Assembly (NCBI GenBank): GCA_016764535.1
Contig: JAESRR010000073.1
Coordinates: forward strand, 1-9,678
Direction: 5' to 3'
DNA from: Cohaesibacteraceae bacterium
GTDB taxonomy: Bacteria > Pseudomonadota > Alphaproteobacteria > Rhizobiales > Cohaesibacteraceae
Length of the DNA stretch: 9,678 bases
Part shown: in pieces, positions 1 through 7,571 of the stretch
Layout: each line of letters starts with the position of its first letter
How positions within the stretch are numbered: position 1 is the first letter of the stretch
Made by a program: the position numbers and the translations under genes
The notes under the pieces: model-generated
What the model saw: the letters and a program-made list of their open reading frames with translations, nothing else
Database searches by the model: none
What the model was told of the DNA's origin: nothing

Positions 1-585
1 AGGCTATCACTAAAACAGATCATGCCATTATTCGGATACGATACACCGATGGTTAAAACAGGCCATGTTGTCCCATCGGGATATTTTTACGATCTGGCAA
101 CATGGCAGCGCATTAATTTTCTTTATTCAGAAAAAACGCATCGGGAATTGCGTGAAGTGAAACGTGAGTGTCGCTTCCCCCGGCGCATGGACAGATTGTT
201 AAATCTGTTGAAAGCGCACAAGGGCCATCAACTTGTTATGAGCGTGGAAGCTGCAAAAATAATGTTATCGGAAAATGCGAAAACAATTCTTGATCTTGAT
301 TTTGTCGAGGATCAATTGTTCCTCGAATTATCCCGTCATGATTTTGAAACTTCCCTTGATCGTGATCTCAAGGCATTGCAGTTGAAAATCGGGGGAGCGA
401 TGACTTCCGCAGGTATCCGAGCGTCTGATATCACCGCACTTTTCATGACCGGGGGATCAACGGCTATTCCCTGCATACAGGAGTGTCTGAAATCCATGGT
501 GCCAACAGCAAAAATTGTAAAAGGCGATGTGTTTGGAAGTGTTGGAATTGGATTGACACTTGAGGCGAATAAAATATTTGCTTGA
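1..585 (+). CDS. YegD-type Hsp70-family chaperone, C-terminal part (5' end outside window)
   Basis: This is the 3' end of a gene that enters from the left. The frame is open from base 1 to the TGA at 583-585, and the seven codons before the first ATG (base 22) read naturally into it, so that ATG is internal. The visible 194 residues resemble the C-terminal part of YegD-like proteins, an ATPase branch of the Hsp70/actin fold. The early segment around 'MPLFGYDTPM' and the 'LATWQRINFLYS' stretch are typical of YegD. Near the end, 'MTGGSTAIP' is the Hsp70/actin adenosine-binding motif, followed by 'GDVFGSVGIGLTLEA', the usual final ATPase helix region. The protein stops shortly after, so it lacks the substrate-binding and lid domains of DnaK, as YegD does. 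It is probably cytoplasmic; its client is unknown. The phosphate-1 motif and most of the nucleotide site lie outside the window. It is separated from htrA by 187 bases. Confidence 0.85.
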   Translation, partial: RLSLKQIMPLFGYDTPMVKTGHVVPSGYFYDLATWQRINFLYSEKTHRELREVKRECRFPRRMDRLLNLLKAHKGHQLVMSVEAAKIMLSENAKTILDLDFVEDQLFLELSRHDFETSLDRDLKALQLKIGGAMTSAGIRASDITALFMTGGSTAIPCIQECLKSMVPTAKIVKGDVFGSVGIGLTLEANKIFA

Positions 586-772
586 AACAACTTTACGATA
601 TGTGATTTTCTTGAGTGAAATAGACAGGACAGGTTTCCCACATTACGAATGTTTAATCTGCCTGACAGGGTTCTGTAAGGTTGGAAATACTACATTCAGG
701 TTCAACGCTACCCCAGGTTCATTGTTAACTTGCGACAAGGGTGGATGGATTGAAACAACCGGAGAGCCTGAC
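586..772. other. Intergenic region upstream of htrA
   Basis: This 187-base gap must hold the end of the yegD-like transcript and the htrA promoter unless the two are cotranscribed. I see no convincing -35/-10 pair. A weak hairpin lies at 661-680 (CCT-x-ACAG with CTGT-x-AGG, loop GGTT), but no T run follows it, so it is a poor terminator. An exact 8-base direct repeat, CAGGTTCA, sits at 697-704 and 714-721. A heat-shock-like CTTGA at 610-614 and CCACATTA at 638-645 are too far apart to form a standard RpoH promoter. No small gene is supported here. Confidence 0.5.
761..766 (+). promoter_or_regulatory. Ribosome binding site fixing the htrA start
   Basis: GGAGAG lies six bases before the ATG at 773. 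It selects this start over the in-frame upstream codons that extend the frame to 560, inside the preceding gene. Confidence 0.8.
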
Positions 773-2296
773 ATGTCTATCAGACCTGTATCACGAAAAA
801 ATATTCTTCTCGCTTCAGTAATGGCGCTCGGACTTGGCATGTCAGTTGCCAGCCCGGTATATTTTTCTAGCACAGTGAGTGCGCTGGCTGAACCAGTTCA
901 CGTAAATGCGCAAACACCTGCCGGATTCGCGGATGTTGTTGTCGAGGTCAAACCTGCAGTGGTCAGCATTCGGGTGAAAACTGAAATACAGACAACGCAG
1001 GGTCTAAATGATTTTGGTGGTCGTCCCGAGTTCCGGGATTTGCCGAAAGATCATCCATTTAACAGATTTTTCAAACGCTTTGATCGCCGTGGAGAACGTA
1101 ATGATCAGCAGCGTCCACGGCCCAAACGGCGGTTTGGTGTGTCACAGGGATCCGGATTTTTCATATCGGCTGACGGATTTATCGTAACAAATAATCACGT
1201 GATCGATAAAGGAACAGAATTTACCATCACCATGCATGATGGTGTTGAAGTCGAGGCAATACTCATCGGCAAGGACGCGCGTTCTGATCTGGCTTTACTT
1301 AAAGCCAAAACCGGCGGTGATTATACATATGTAAAATTTTCAGAAGTTGAACCAAGGGTCGGTGACTGGGTTGTTGCCGTTGGTAATCCCTTCGGTCTTG
1401 GCGGGTCAGTGACTGCGGGCATCATCTCGGCAAGGGGCCGTGAGATTGGTGCAAGTCTATATGACGATTTTCTCCAAATTGATGCGCCGGTGAACAAGGG
1501 TAATTCCGGTGGTCCGGCCTTTAATGTGAATGGTGAAGTTGTTGGTGTTAACACCGCAATATTTTCTCCTTCCGGCGGCAATGTTGGCATTGCATTCGCT
1601 ATTCCTGCTTCCACTGCATCCCAGATTATAAATGATCTTATCGATGATGGTTTGGTTTCACGCGGTTGGCTGGGGGTGTCGTTGCAACCGATTACCGATG
1701 AAATTGCCGACGGTCTCGGTCTTGATGAGACTTTCGGATCATTGGTGCGTGAACCGCAACCCGATTCTCCAGCAGCCAAAGCAGGCATAAAATCCGGGGA
1801 CGCAATTATTGAAGTTAATGGCGAGAAAATTAAGGATTCAAGGGATCTTGCTCGCCGCATCGGTAACATGAAACCGGGTTCTGAAGTTAACATTACAGTT
1901 TGGCGAGATGGCAAAAAAGTTGATGTCGTGATCAAATTGGGAACTTTTCCAACAAGTTCCTCGTCAGAGACAAAACAGAATGAGCCTGGAAAATCCGCAC
2001 CGGCCATCAAGAAAATGATGCAGGATTTTGGCATCGAACTAGAGCGTAATCCCGATGGCGACGGTGTCCTTATCAGTTTTGTGGAGAGAGGTAGTCTCGC
2101 TGCTGAAAAAGGATTGAAGGCTGGAGATATCATCACCTCAATTGGTGGAAAGACAATCAGATCACCAAAAGATTTTGGAAAGGGTATTCGAGCCGCCCGG
2201 AAATCGGACAGAAAGCGAAAATCTGTATTGTTGCGGGTACAAACAGAGCAGGGTCCCCGTTTTGTTGCCTTGCCCCTCAAGCGGAAAAAAGGCTGA
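773..2296 (+). CDS. degP: Periplasmic HtrA/DegP-type serine endoprotease (Do family)
   Basis: This is a complete 507-residue protease that degrades, and in this family often also chaperones, misfolded proteins in the periplasm. The N-terminus is a signal peptide: basic MSIRPVSRKN, a hydrophobic stretch to about residue 31, and a likely cut after SALA (residue 39), with SVA (26) as an alternative. The trypsin-like domain carries the full triad: His142 in 'TNNHV', Asp172 in 'DARSDLALLK' and Ser245 in 'NKGNSGGPAF', with spacing close to that of E. coli DegP. PDZ1 spans about 298-393, beginning 'GWLGVSLQP'. A short Ser/Lys-rich linker leads to PDZ2 at about 419-507, which ends the protein. The region before the protease core (98-120) is strikingly basic, with 11 Arg/Lys in 23 residues, where the LA loop of DegP lies. 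The start at 773 is set by a well-placed GGAGAG and by the signal peptide beginning there; the upstream extension would overlap the previous gene. A terminator follows 22 bases after the stop, so it is probably a separate transcript from the next operon. The exact paralogue (DegP, DegQ, MucD) cannot be settled by eye. Confidence 0.95.
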   Translation: MSIRPVSRKNILLASVMALGLGMSVASPVYFSSTVSALAEPVHVNAQTPAGFADVVVEVKPAVVSIRVKTEIQTTQGLNDFGGRPEFRDLPKDHPFNRFFKRFDRRGERNDQQRPRPKRRFGVSQGSGFFISADGFIVTNNHVIDKGTEFTITMHDGVEVEAILIGKDARSDLALLKAKTGGDYTYVKFSEVEPRVGDWVVAVGNPFGLGGSVTAGIISARGREIGASLYDDFLQIDAPVNKGNSGGPAFNVNGEVVGVNTAIFSPSGGNVGIAFAIPASTASQIINDLIDDGLVSRGWLGVSLQPITDEIADGLGLDETFGSLVREPQPDSPAAKAGIKSGDAIIEVNGEKIKDSRDLARRIGNMKPGSEVNITVWRDGKKVDVVIKLGTFPTSSSSETKQNEPGKSAPAIKKMMQDFGIELERNPDGDGVLISFVERGSLAAEKGLKAGDIITSIGGKTIRSPKDFGKGIRAARKSDRKRKSVLLRVQTEQGPRFVALPLKRKKG

Positions 2297-2318
2297 CAGT
2301 AGTTTTTCCAGGCTCAGG

Positions 2319-2365
2319 TTCTGATCGGACAGGCGATGTCGCCCCTGCCTGTTGATCAGAATTTT
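2319..2365 (+). terminator. Intrinsic terminator after htrA
   Basis: An outer perfect 8-bp stem pairs TTCTGATC (2319-2326) with GATCAGAA (2354-2361). After a small internal mismatch, an inner 6-bp stem pairs ACAGGC (2329-2334) with GCCTGT (2347-2352). A TTTT run follows directly at 2362-2365. This is the classic form of a Rho-independent terminator. The loop also contains GGCG and CGCC, so a small alternative inner hairpin is possible. It should isolate htrA from the downstream operon, at least partly. Confidence 0.75.
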
Positions 2366-2370
2366 GACGG

Positions 2371-2391
2371 GATCAGTCGTAGGAGCTGATC
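2371..2391 (+). repeat. GATCAG-N9-CTGATC inverted repeat
   Basis: A perfect 6-bp inverted repeat, GATCAG (2371-2376) and CTGATC (2386-2391), with a 9-base spacer. The same hexamers form the terminator stem just upstream (2321-2326 and 2354-2359), so the four arms can pair in more than one way. It could be an RNA hairpin in a leader, a protein operator between htrA and the response regulator gene, or chance. Confidence 0.5.
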
Positions 2392-2394
2392 TCT

Positions 2395-2428
2395 GGTGGC
2401 GGTCTCTTTTAACAGGGTGGCCGCCGCT
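2395..2428 (+). promoter_or_regulatory. Third hairpin ahead of the response regulator gene
   Basis: GGTGGCGG (2395-2402) can pair with CCGCCGCT (2421-2428) through six Watson-Crick and two G-T pairs, enclosing an 18-base loop. CTTTTATC follows. It might act as a weak terminator or attenuator, or simply be a GC-rich leader hairpin. A candidate promoter overlaps it, so hairpin and promoter may be alternative readings of the same bases. Confidence 0.35.
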
Positions 2429-2437
2429 TGCTTTTAT
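2409..2437 (+). promoter_or_regulatory. Candidate promoter for the response regulator–kinase–glnE operon
   Basis: TTAACA (2409-2414) and TTTTAT (2432-2437) are 17 bases apart and lie 31 bases before the chosen start. The -35 is a fair match and the -10 a weak one. Another possible -35, TTGACG (2364-2369), lies at the end of the terminator but has no good -10 at 16-18 bases. A promoter is expected in this gap because htrA ends in a terminator; the exact site is a guess. Confidence 0.25.
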
Positions 2438-2455
2438 CGCATAATCACGTCATCT

Positions 2456-2461
2456 GAGGGA
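2456..2461 (+). promoter_or_regulatory. Ribosome binding site deciding the response regulator start
   Basis: GAGGGA lies seven bases before the ATG at 2469. The in-frame GTG at 2463 is only one base from it and is unlikely to be used. The ATG at 2487 would give a more family-like N-terminus (MRVLIIEDD) but has only a weak GGACCGGG upstream. Confidence 0.7.
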
Positions 2462-2468
2462 AGTGAAA

Positions 2469-3170
2469 ATGGACCGGGTAAAAACAATGCGTGTGCTGAT
2501 TATCGAAGATGACGTTGAGGCTGCCAATTACTTGTCAAAGGCCTTGAAGGAATCGGGGCATGTGCCGGATCATGCATCTGATGGAGAACAAGGTTACATG
2601 CTTGCTTCTTCGGAGGAATATGACGTGCTTGTTGTAGATAGAATGCTGCCCAAACGTGACGGATTGTCGGTCATCGAAGCCTTAAGGACCGAAGGTTGCG
2701 AAACGCCGGTTTTGATTCTGTCTGCTCTTGGAGAAGTGGATGACCGTGTCACTGGATTAAGAGCTGGTGGTGACGATTACCTTACCAAACCGTATGCGTT
2801 TTCTGAGTTATTGGCCCGGGTAGAGGCATTGGTTCGGCGCCGGATTCCAGGTGAAACCGATATGGTCTACAAAGTCGGCCCGCTGACACTTGATCGTTTG
2901 TCCCATTCGGTAAAGCGGGACGGGGAAAATATCTTATTGCAACCAAGAGAATTTCGGTTGCTTGAATATTTGATGAAGAACGCCAATCAGGTTGTTACAC
3001 GCACGATGTTGCTTGAGAACGTTTGGGATTATCATTTTGATCCACAAACCAATGTAATTGATGTGCATATATCCCGACTACGTGGCAAGATCGACAAGGA
3101 TTTTGATGGAGCATTACTGCAAACAGTTCGCGGTGCCGGCTATATGATCAAGGCCGGGAATTTAGACTGA
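2469..3170 (+). CDS. OmpR/PhoB-family response regulator
   Basis: A DNA-binding response regulator of 233 residues, the normal length for this family. The receiver domain (about 8-118) has the acidic pocket E13-D14-D15, the phosphoacceptor Asp57 in 'VVDRMLP', the switch Ser85 and the conserved Lys107 in 'YLTKP', so it should be phosphorylatable. The C-terminal winged helix (about 135-228) has the family pattern: 'LQPREFRLLEYLM', then 'TRTMLLENVWDYHFDPQTN', then 'VDVHISRLRGKI'-like recognition helix and 'TVRGAGYMI' wing. It acts in the cytoplasm as a transcription factor. The stop overlaps the next gene's start as TGATG (3168-3172), so the downstream kinase is its likely partner. The start at 2469 is chosen from the GAGGGA site. 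Its target genes cannot be read from the sequence; htrA next door is the obvious candidate. It falls broadly in the QseB/PmrA-like part of the family, judged only by eye. Confidence 0.95.
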   Translation: MDRVKTMRVLIIEDDVEAANYLSKALKESGHVPDHASDGEQGYMLASSEEYDVLVVDRMLPKRDGLSVIEALRTEGCETPVLILSALGEVDDRVTGLRAGGDDYLTKPYAFSELLARVEALVRRRIPGETDMVYKVGPLTLDRLSHSVKRDGENILLQPREFRLLEYLMKNANQVVTRTMLLENVWDYHFDPQTNVIDVHISRLRGKIDKDFDGALLQTVRGAGYMIKAGNLD

Positions 3171-4615
3171 TGTCTACTTTTGGCAAGCTCATTAGAACAA
3201 CTGCCTTCAAGCTTTCTATTATTTATCTGGTCATTTTCTCGCTATTTGCCGTGGGGATGATTTCATACATTGCCTACAGTACCCAAAGTATACTGGGAAA
3301 GAGCCTGAATGAATCGATTACCCGGGAAGTGACGGGTCTTGGCAGGATCTACCAACAGGGTGGTGTCAGAAGGCTTGCCAATGAAATCGAACGGAAAAGC
3401 CGCCATCCTGGAGCCAGTCTCTATTTGCTACTGGATTTTTCAGGGCGCATTCTGGCGGGCAATGTTGCAGAGCTTGAAAACGGAGCACTGGATATTGAAG
3501 GCGCGGCGCGCAGACCCATTAAATACAAAAGGTATGGTGACAGTGAACAAAAATACTACCGTGCAGTAGTGAATGTATTTGATCTTCCCGGTGGGTTCAG
3601 GGTTCTGGTCGGTCGCGACATAAGCGAAAGAGATCACTTTAGAGAAGTAATCGGGGACTCTCTGGTTTGGTCCGCCGTTGTTATTATCGTACTTGCATTG
3701 ATTTCCTGGGTGTTTGTCGCGAGACGGGTGTTGAGTAGAATTGACGAGGTGACACTTGCCAGCAAACGGATCATGGAGGGTCAATTCTCGGAACGTTTAC
3801 CTGTTTCTGGTTCGGGAGACGAGTTTGATCGTCTGGCAGAGGGTTTAAATACCATGCTTGCGCGCATCGAGACACTGATGCACGGGCTTAAGGAAGTTTC
3901 AGATAATATTGCTCATGATTTGAAAACACCGCTAACCCGGATGCGTAATCGTATTGAAGCGGCGCTTGCGCAGGAACCTTCCAGTGAGAATGATAGAAAA
4001 GTACTCGAAAGTGCGATTGAGGAATCTGACGGTTTGATCCGAACCTTTGACGCTTTACTACGTATTGCAAGAGTTGAAGCAAAAGCCACGCACCTCACAT
4101 TCTCGAAAATTGATGCAGGAGCAATTGTACAGGATTTGGCAGAATTATATGAAGCCCTCGCCGAAGACGGTGGCGCAAGTTTGGTTTACGACATCGAAAA
4201 ATCACTCGACATTAAGGGAAATCGGGAATTGATTGGTCAGGCAATTTCAAATTTGACCGACAATGCAGTCAAATATGCATCAGAAAATTTCGGGGGAGAC
4301 GGATCAATTGTTAAGGATGGCGCAAAGGTGAACCTTTCGGCTTCAAGGCAAGGTGATCGAATTCAGATAATTGTAGCGGATAATGGTCCTGGAATTCCGA
4401 TAGAAGACAGGGACCATGTCTTGCAACGCTTCGTACGACTGGAAAAAAGCCGCTCAAAGCCAGGGTCCGGGTTGGGATTATCACTGGTAAATGCAGTGGC
4501 AGGATTGCATGATGCAACTCTCGCACTTGAAGATAATCAGCCTGGATTGAAGGTTGTCCTCTCGTTTCCGGTCTGGAACGACGATGTTGTGCTGAACTCG
4601 GGGGCTAATGACTGA
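3170..4615 (+). CDS. Membrane sensor histidine kinase paired with the OmpR-type regulator
   Basis: A 481-residue inner-membrane kinase that should phosphorylate the regulator encoded just before it. Transmembrane helix 1 is at about 14-36 and helix 2 at about 164-184, leaving a periplasmic sensor region of about 125 residues with no domain I recognise. A HAMP linker follows (about 185-238). The dimerisation domain holds the phosphoacceptor His249 in 'NIAHDLKTPLTR'; the Asp after the His, rather than Glu, occurs in several OmpR-class kinases. The ATPase domain has the N box with Asn365 ('NLTDNAVKYA'), the G1 box 'ADNGPGIP' (403-410) and the G2 box 'GSGLGLSLV' (432-440). All residues needed for activity are present. 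Its start overlaps the regulator's stop by one base, and its own ribosome site (GGGA at 3156-3159, ten bases away) is weak, so translation is probably coupled. Its stop lies inside glnE. The signal it senses is unknown. Confidence 0.95.
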   Translation: MSTFGKLIRTTAFKLSIIYLVIFSLFAVGMISYIAYSTQSILGKSLNESITREVTGLGRIYQQGGVRRLANEIERKSRHPGASLYLLLDFSGRILAGNVAELENGALDIEGAARRPIKYKRYGDSEQKYYRAVVNVFDLPGGFRVLVGRDISERDHFREVIGDSLVWSAVVIIVLALISWVFVARRVLSRIDEVTLASKRIMEGQFSERLPVSGSGDEFDRLAEGLNTMLARIETLMHGLKEVSDNIAHDLKTPLTRMRNRIEAALAQEPSSENDRKVLESAIEESDGLIRTFDALLRIARVEAKATHLTFSKIDAGAIVQDLAELYEALAEDGGASLVYDIEKSLDIKGNRELIGQAISNLTDNAVKYASENFGGDGSIVKDGAKVNLSASRQGDRIQIIVADNGPGIPIEDRDHVLQRFVRLEKSRSKPGSGLGLSLVNAVAGLHDATLALEDNQPGLKVVLSFPVWNDDVVLNSGAND

Positions 4616-7571
4616 AGGATCTTCAATTGGGCTGGATCAGAATCCTGACTGGACACTCGAATTTCATGAGTTGCCAGATTGCGAACCTCATAAGTTCAAT
4701 GCGTTTCTGGCTGGTCTTGACAGGGAAGATATCGGACAATCTGCATTACATGATAAAATAACTTCAAATTCAGTGTTGGCAAAATGTCTAATCGCAGTGA
4801 TGGCAACGTCACACTATCTTGCCGAGTTGATAGAACGAAATCCCGATCGTTTATGCCAAATTCTCGACAATACGCCTGTAGAAACGATCAATCATTTAAT
4901 TACTGAATTACGAAATTGCACTGCAGAAAACGAGGCGATGTTGATGCAGCAGCTTCGGTTTGCCAAGCAAAAAGCTGCGCTGACAATTGCGTTGGCCGAT
5001 CTTGTCGGCTTCTGGGAAGTAGCAGATGTGACACACGCGCTTACCAGGCTGGCGGATGCGTGTTTAAAAAAATCTATCGAATTTCTATTGCTGGATGCTT
5101 TGCGCGCCGGAAAAATATCAATTGGAGATCCGTCAGATCCGACAAAAGGGTGTGGGTATTTTGCGTTGGCGATGGGTAAGCATGGAGCACACGAACTAAA
5201 TTATTCATCTGATATCGATTTGATAATCCTCTATGACCCCGATGCAGGCTGTGTTGCGGACCCGATGGAAGCGGGTTCGTTTTTTGTTCGGATGACAAAA
5301 CGTCTTGTCAAAATTATGCAAGACAGAACTGCAGATGGGTATGTGTTCCGTACTGATTTGCGTTTGAGGCCTGATCCGGGCGCAACACCTGCCGCGATGT
5401 CAGTTCCTGCTGCCTTGCAATACTACGAAAGCATGGGTCAGAACTGGGAACGGGCGGCGTTGATTAAGGCGCGACCATGTGCGGGGGATCTGAAAGCAGG
5501 GGCGTTATTTCTCAAGGAAATTATCCCTTTTATCTGGCGGAAATATTTTGATTATGCAGCGATAGCAGATGTTCATTCGATTAAACGACAAATTCATGCG
5601 CACAGGGGTCATGGCGAAATAGCTATTGAAGGCCACAATGTAAAACTTGGACGAGGCGGAATTCGGGAAATAGAATTTTTTGTTCAAACCCAACAATTGA
5701 TAGCAGGCGGGCGTGATCCAGGTTTAAGATTGCGAGGAACCATTCCGGCATTAAAAGCATTGGCGAAACGTGGCTGGATCACCAATGCAACCCGGGATTC
5801 AATGTCCGATTCTTATGAGTTCTTAAGATCACTGGAACATCGTATCCAGATGGTCCGTGATGAACAAACACATCTCCTGCCGGTAGATAAACAATCACTC
5901 GCCGATATTGCTGTGATGATGGGATTCTCAAGCGCTGATAGATTTTCTGAAGCAATGCATGACGTCCTGTCGCAGGTCCAAAAGCATTATGCGGCGTTGT
6001 TTGAAGAAGCCCCGGATCTGGGTTCGGAGCAGGGTAACCTTGTATTCACCGGTGAACAGGATGATCCTGAAACGCTGGAAAGTCTCCACTTGCTCGGCTA
6101 TCAAAGACCAACGGAAGTAACCAAGGCCATTCGCGCGTGGCACTTTGGGAGATATCCGGCCACCCGATCTACTCGAGCCCGGGAAAGATTGACGGAATTA
6201 ACGCCTGTATTGCTGAAAGCACTATCGGGAACTGATAATCCGGACCAGGCATTCATTGCATTCAATGAATTTCTATCCCGATTACCTGCTGGCGTTCAAA
6301 TGTTCTCTTTGTTGCGCACAAATCCACATCTGTTGCGCTTGCTCGCGTTGATATTGGGAACTGCTCCCCGCCTTGCAAGTATTATCACCAGACGACCACA
6401 CGCGTTGGATGCATTGCTTGATCCTGCATTTTTTGGACTACTGCCGGAAAAAGAAGCTGTGTATGAGCGGCTGCAGTTGATCATGAATGAAGCCCTGGCC
6501 TATGAAGATGCGCTTGATCGAGCACGAATTTTCGGTCAGGAGCAAACATTTCTTGTTGGCGCGCGTATACTGGCAGGGTCGGTTAACGCGGTGCAGGCAG
6601 GGCATAGCTTTGCCCGGATTGCCGATGTACTGGTGGACGGGCTTCTGGAGAAATCAAAAGCCGAAATTCAATTGCAGAATGGAAATATGACTGGTGGTCA
6701 GCTTGCTGTGGTTGCATTGGGGAAACTTGGTGGTCACGAAATGACTGCCGGGTCTGACCTTGATTTGATGTTGATATATACTTTTAGGGATACATTTCCC
6801 CAGTCTGATGGAAAACGCTCTCTTGCCGGCTCCCAGTATTATGCCAGGCTGACCCAGAGGTTGATTACCGCGTTAAGTGTTCCTACAGGACAGGGAACGT
6901 TGTATGACGTCGATTTTAGACTAAGGCCTTCAGGAAATTCCGGGCCGGTGGCGACACACCTGGACGGATTTCGGACATATCATGCAAAAGAGGCCTGGAC
7001 GTGGGAACATATGGCACTCACCCGGGCAAGAATAATCTCGGGCGACAGAGAGTTCTGTTTGATACTTGAAGATGAAATTCGAAAAATATTGTGTGCGGAA
7101 CGTGATCCGATCGCATTGCGCAGGGACGTGGCCAATATGCGGGCCAGAATTGAAGGCGATAAAGGCACCAGGAACTGCTGGGACTTAAAACAAATTGCCG
7201 GAGGATTTGTAGATGTCGAGTTTATCGTGCAGTCATTGCAATTGGAGCATGCTTTCAAATCTTCCGAATGTCTCGATGTTAACACGATGGTTGCGCTGAA
7301 AAAACTGGGCAAACTTCGTCTGATTTCCAGTCATGATGCCGCAATATTGAGTTCTGCAATCGAGTATTATACATCGCTGTCACAGGTCATCAGAGTTTGT
7401 ATTGACGGTGTGTTTGATGCTGACAGAACTCTGCCTGGATTGAAGAATATACTGGCCATAGCAGTATCCGAACCAGATTTTAGCCGAACCGAGCTGGTGC
7501 TCAAAGAACACCAAAAGTCGGTTCGGGAGGTGTTTCTGCGTTTGATTGGCCCGTTAGAAATGGACGGTTGA
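4608..7571 (+). CDS. glnE: Bifunctional glutamine synthetase adenylyltransferase / adenylyl-removing enzyme
   Basis: A 987-residue cytoplasmic enzyme, slightly longer than E. coli GlnE (about 946). It transfers AMP from ATP to a tyrosine of glutamine synthetase, lowering activity, and removes it by phosphorolysis. PII-type proteins and glutamine control the direction. Two nucleotidyltransferase domains are visible. The N-terminal (adenylyl-removing) one has 'GKHGAHELNYSSDIDL' with metal-binding Asp202 and Asp204, and 'DLRLRP' at 250-255. The C-terminal (adenylylating) one has 'GKLGGHEMTAGSDLDL' with Asp717 and Asp719, and 'VDFRLRP' at 768-774. Both DxD pairs are intact, so both activities are likely. 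Helical regions lie between and after them. The ATG at 4608 lies 8 bases inside the kinase gene (ATGACTGA). A G-run at 4600-4604 is only three bases from the ATG, tighter than usual, which fits coupling to the upstream gene. The reading frame is unbroken. Confidence 0.97.
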   Translation: MTEGSSIGLDQNPDWTLEFHELPDCEPHKFNAFLAGLDREDIGQSALHDKITSNSVLAKCLIAVMATSHYLAELIERNPDRLCQILDNTPVETINHLITELRNCTAENEAMLMQQLRFAKQKAALTIALADLVGFWEVADVTHALTRLADACLKKSIEFLLLDALRAGKISIGDPSDPTKGCGYFALAMGKHGAHELNYSSDIDLIILYDPDAGCVADPMEAGSFFVRMTKRLVKIMQDRTADGYVFRTDLRLRPDPGATPAAMSVPAALQYYESMGQNWERAALIKARPCAGDLKAGALFLKEIIPFIWRKYFDYAAIADVHSIKRQIHAHRGHGEIAIEGHNVKLGRGGIREIEFFVQTQQLIAGGRDPGLRLRGTIPALKALAKRGWITNATRDSMSDSYEFLRSLEHRIQMVRDEQTHLLPVDKQSLADIAVMMGFSSADRFSEAMHDVLSQVQKHYAALFEEAPDLGSEQGNLVFTGEQDDPETLESLHLLGYQRPTEVTKAIRAWHFGRYPATRSTRARERLTELTPVLLKALSGTDNPDQAFIAFNEFLSRLPAGVQMFSLLRTNPHLLRLLALILGTAPRLASIITRRPHALDALLDPAFFGLLPEKEAVYERLQLIMNEALAYEDALDRARIFGQEQTFLVGARILAGSVNAVQAGHSFARIADVLVDGLLEKSKAEIQLQNGNMTGGQLAVVALGKLGGHEMTAGSDLDLMLIYTFRDTFPQSDGKRSLAGSQYYARLTQRLITALSVPTGQGTLYDVDFRLRPSGNSGPVATHLDGFRTYHAKEAWTWEHMALTRARIISGDREFCLILEDEIRKILCAERDPIALRRDVANMRARIEGDKGTRNCWDLKQIAGGFVDVEFIVQSLQLEHAFKSSECLDVNTMVALKKLGKLRLISSHDAAILSSAIEYYTSLSQVIRVCIDGVFDADRTLPGLKNILAIAVSEPDFSRTELVLKEHQKSVREVFLRLIGPLEMDG

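Noticed and set aside
610..645. RpoH-like heat-shock promoter (CTTGA and CCACATTA) upstream of htrA
   Set aside because: The spacer is more than 20 bases, against about 13-15 for the standard promoter, and the -10 half is imperfect.
683..709. EcfG-type stress promoter (GGAAA and CGCT) upstream of htrA
   Set aside because: Neither half matches the GGAAC/CGTT consensus exactly and the spacing is slightly long.
560..772. In-frame N-terminal extension of htrA by 71 codons
   Set aside because: It would overlap the preceding gene, lacks a ribosome site, and would bury the signal peptide; ATG 773 has a good GGAGAG and begins a clear export signal.
1321..2280. Long open frame of 319 codons on the minus strand inside htrA
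   Set aside because: It is antisense to a well-conserved protease, has no recognisable domain and looks like a codon-bias shadow.
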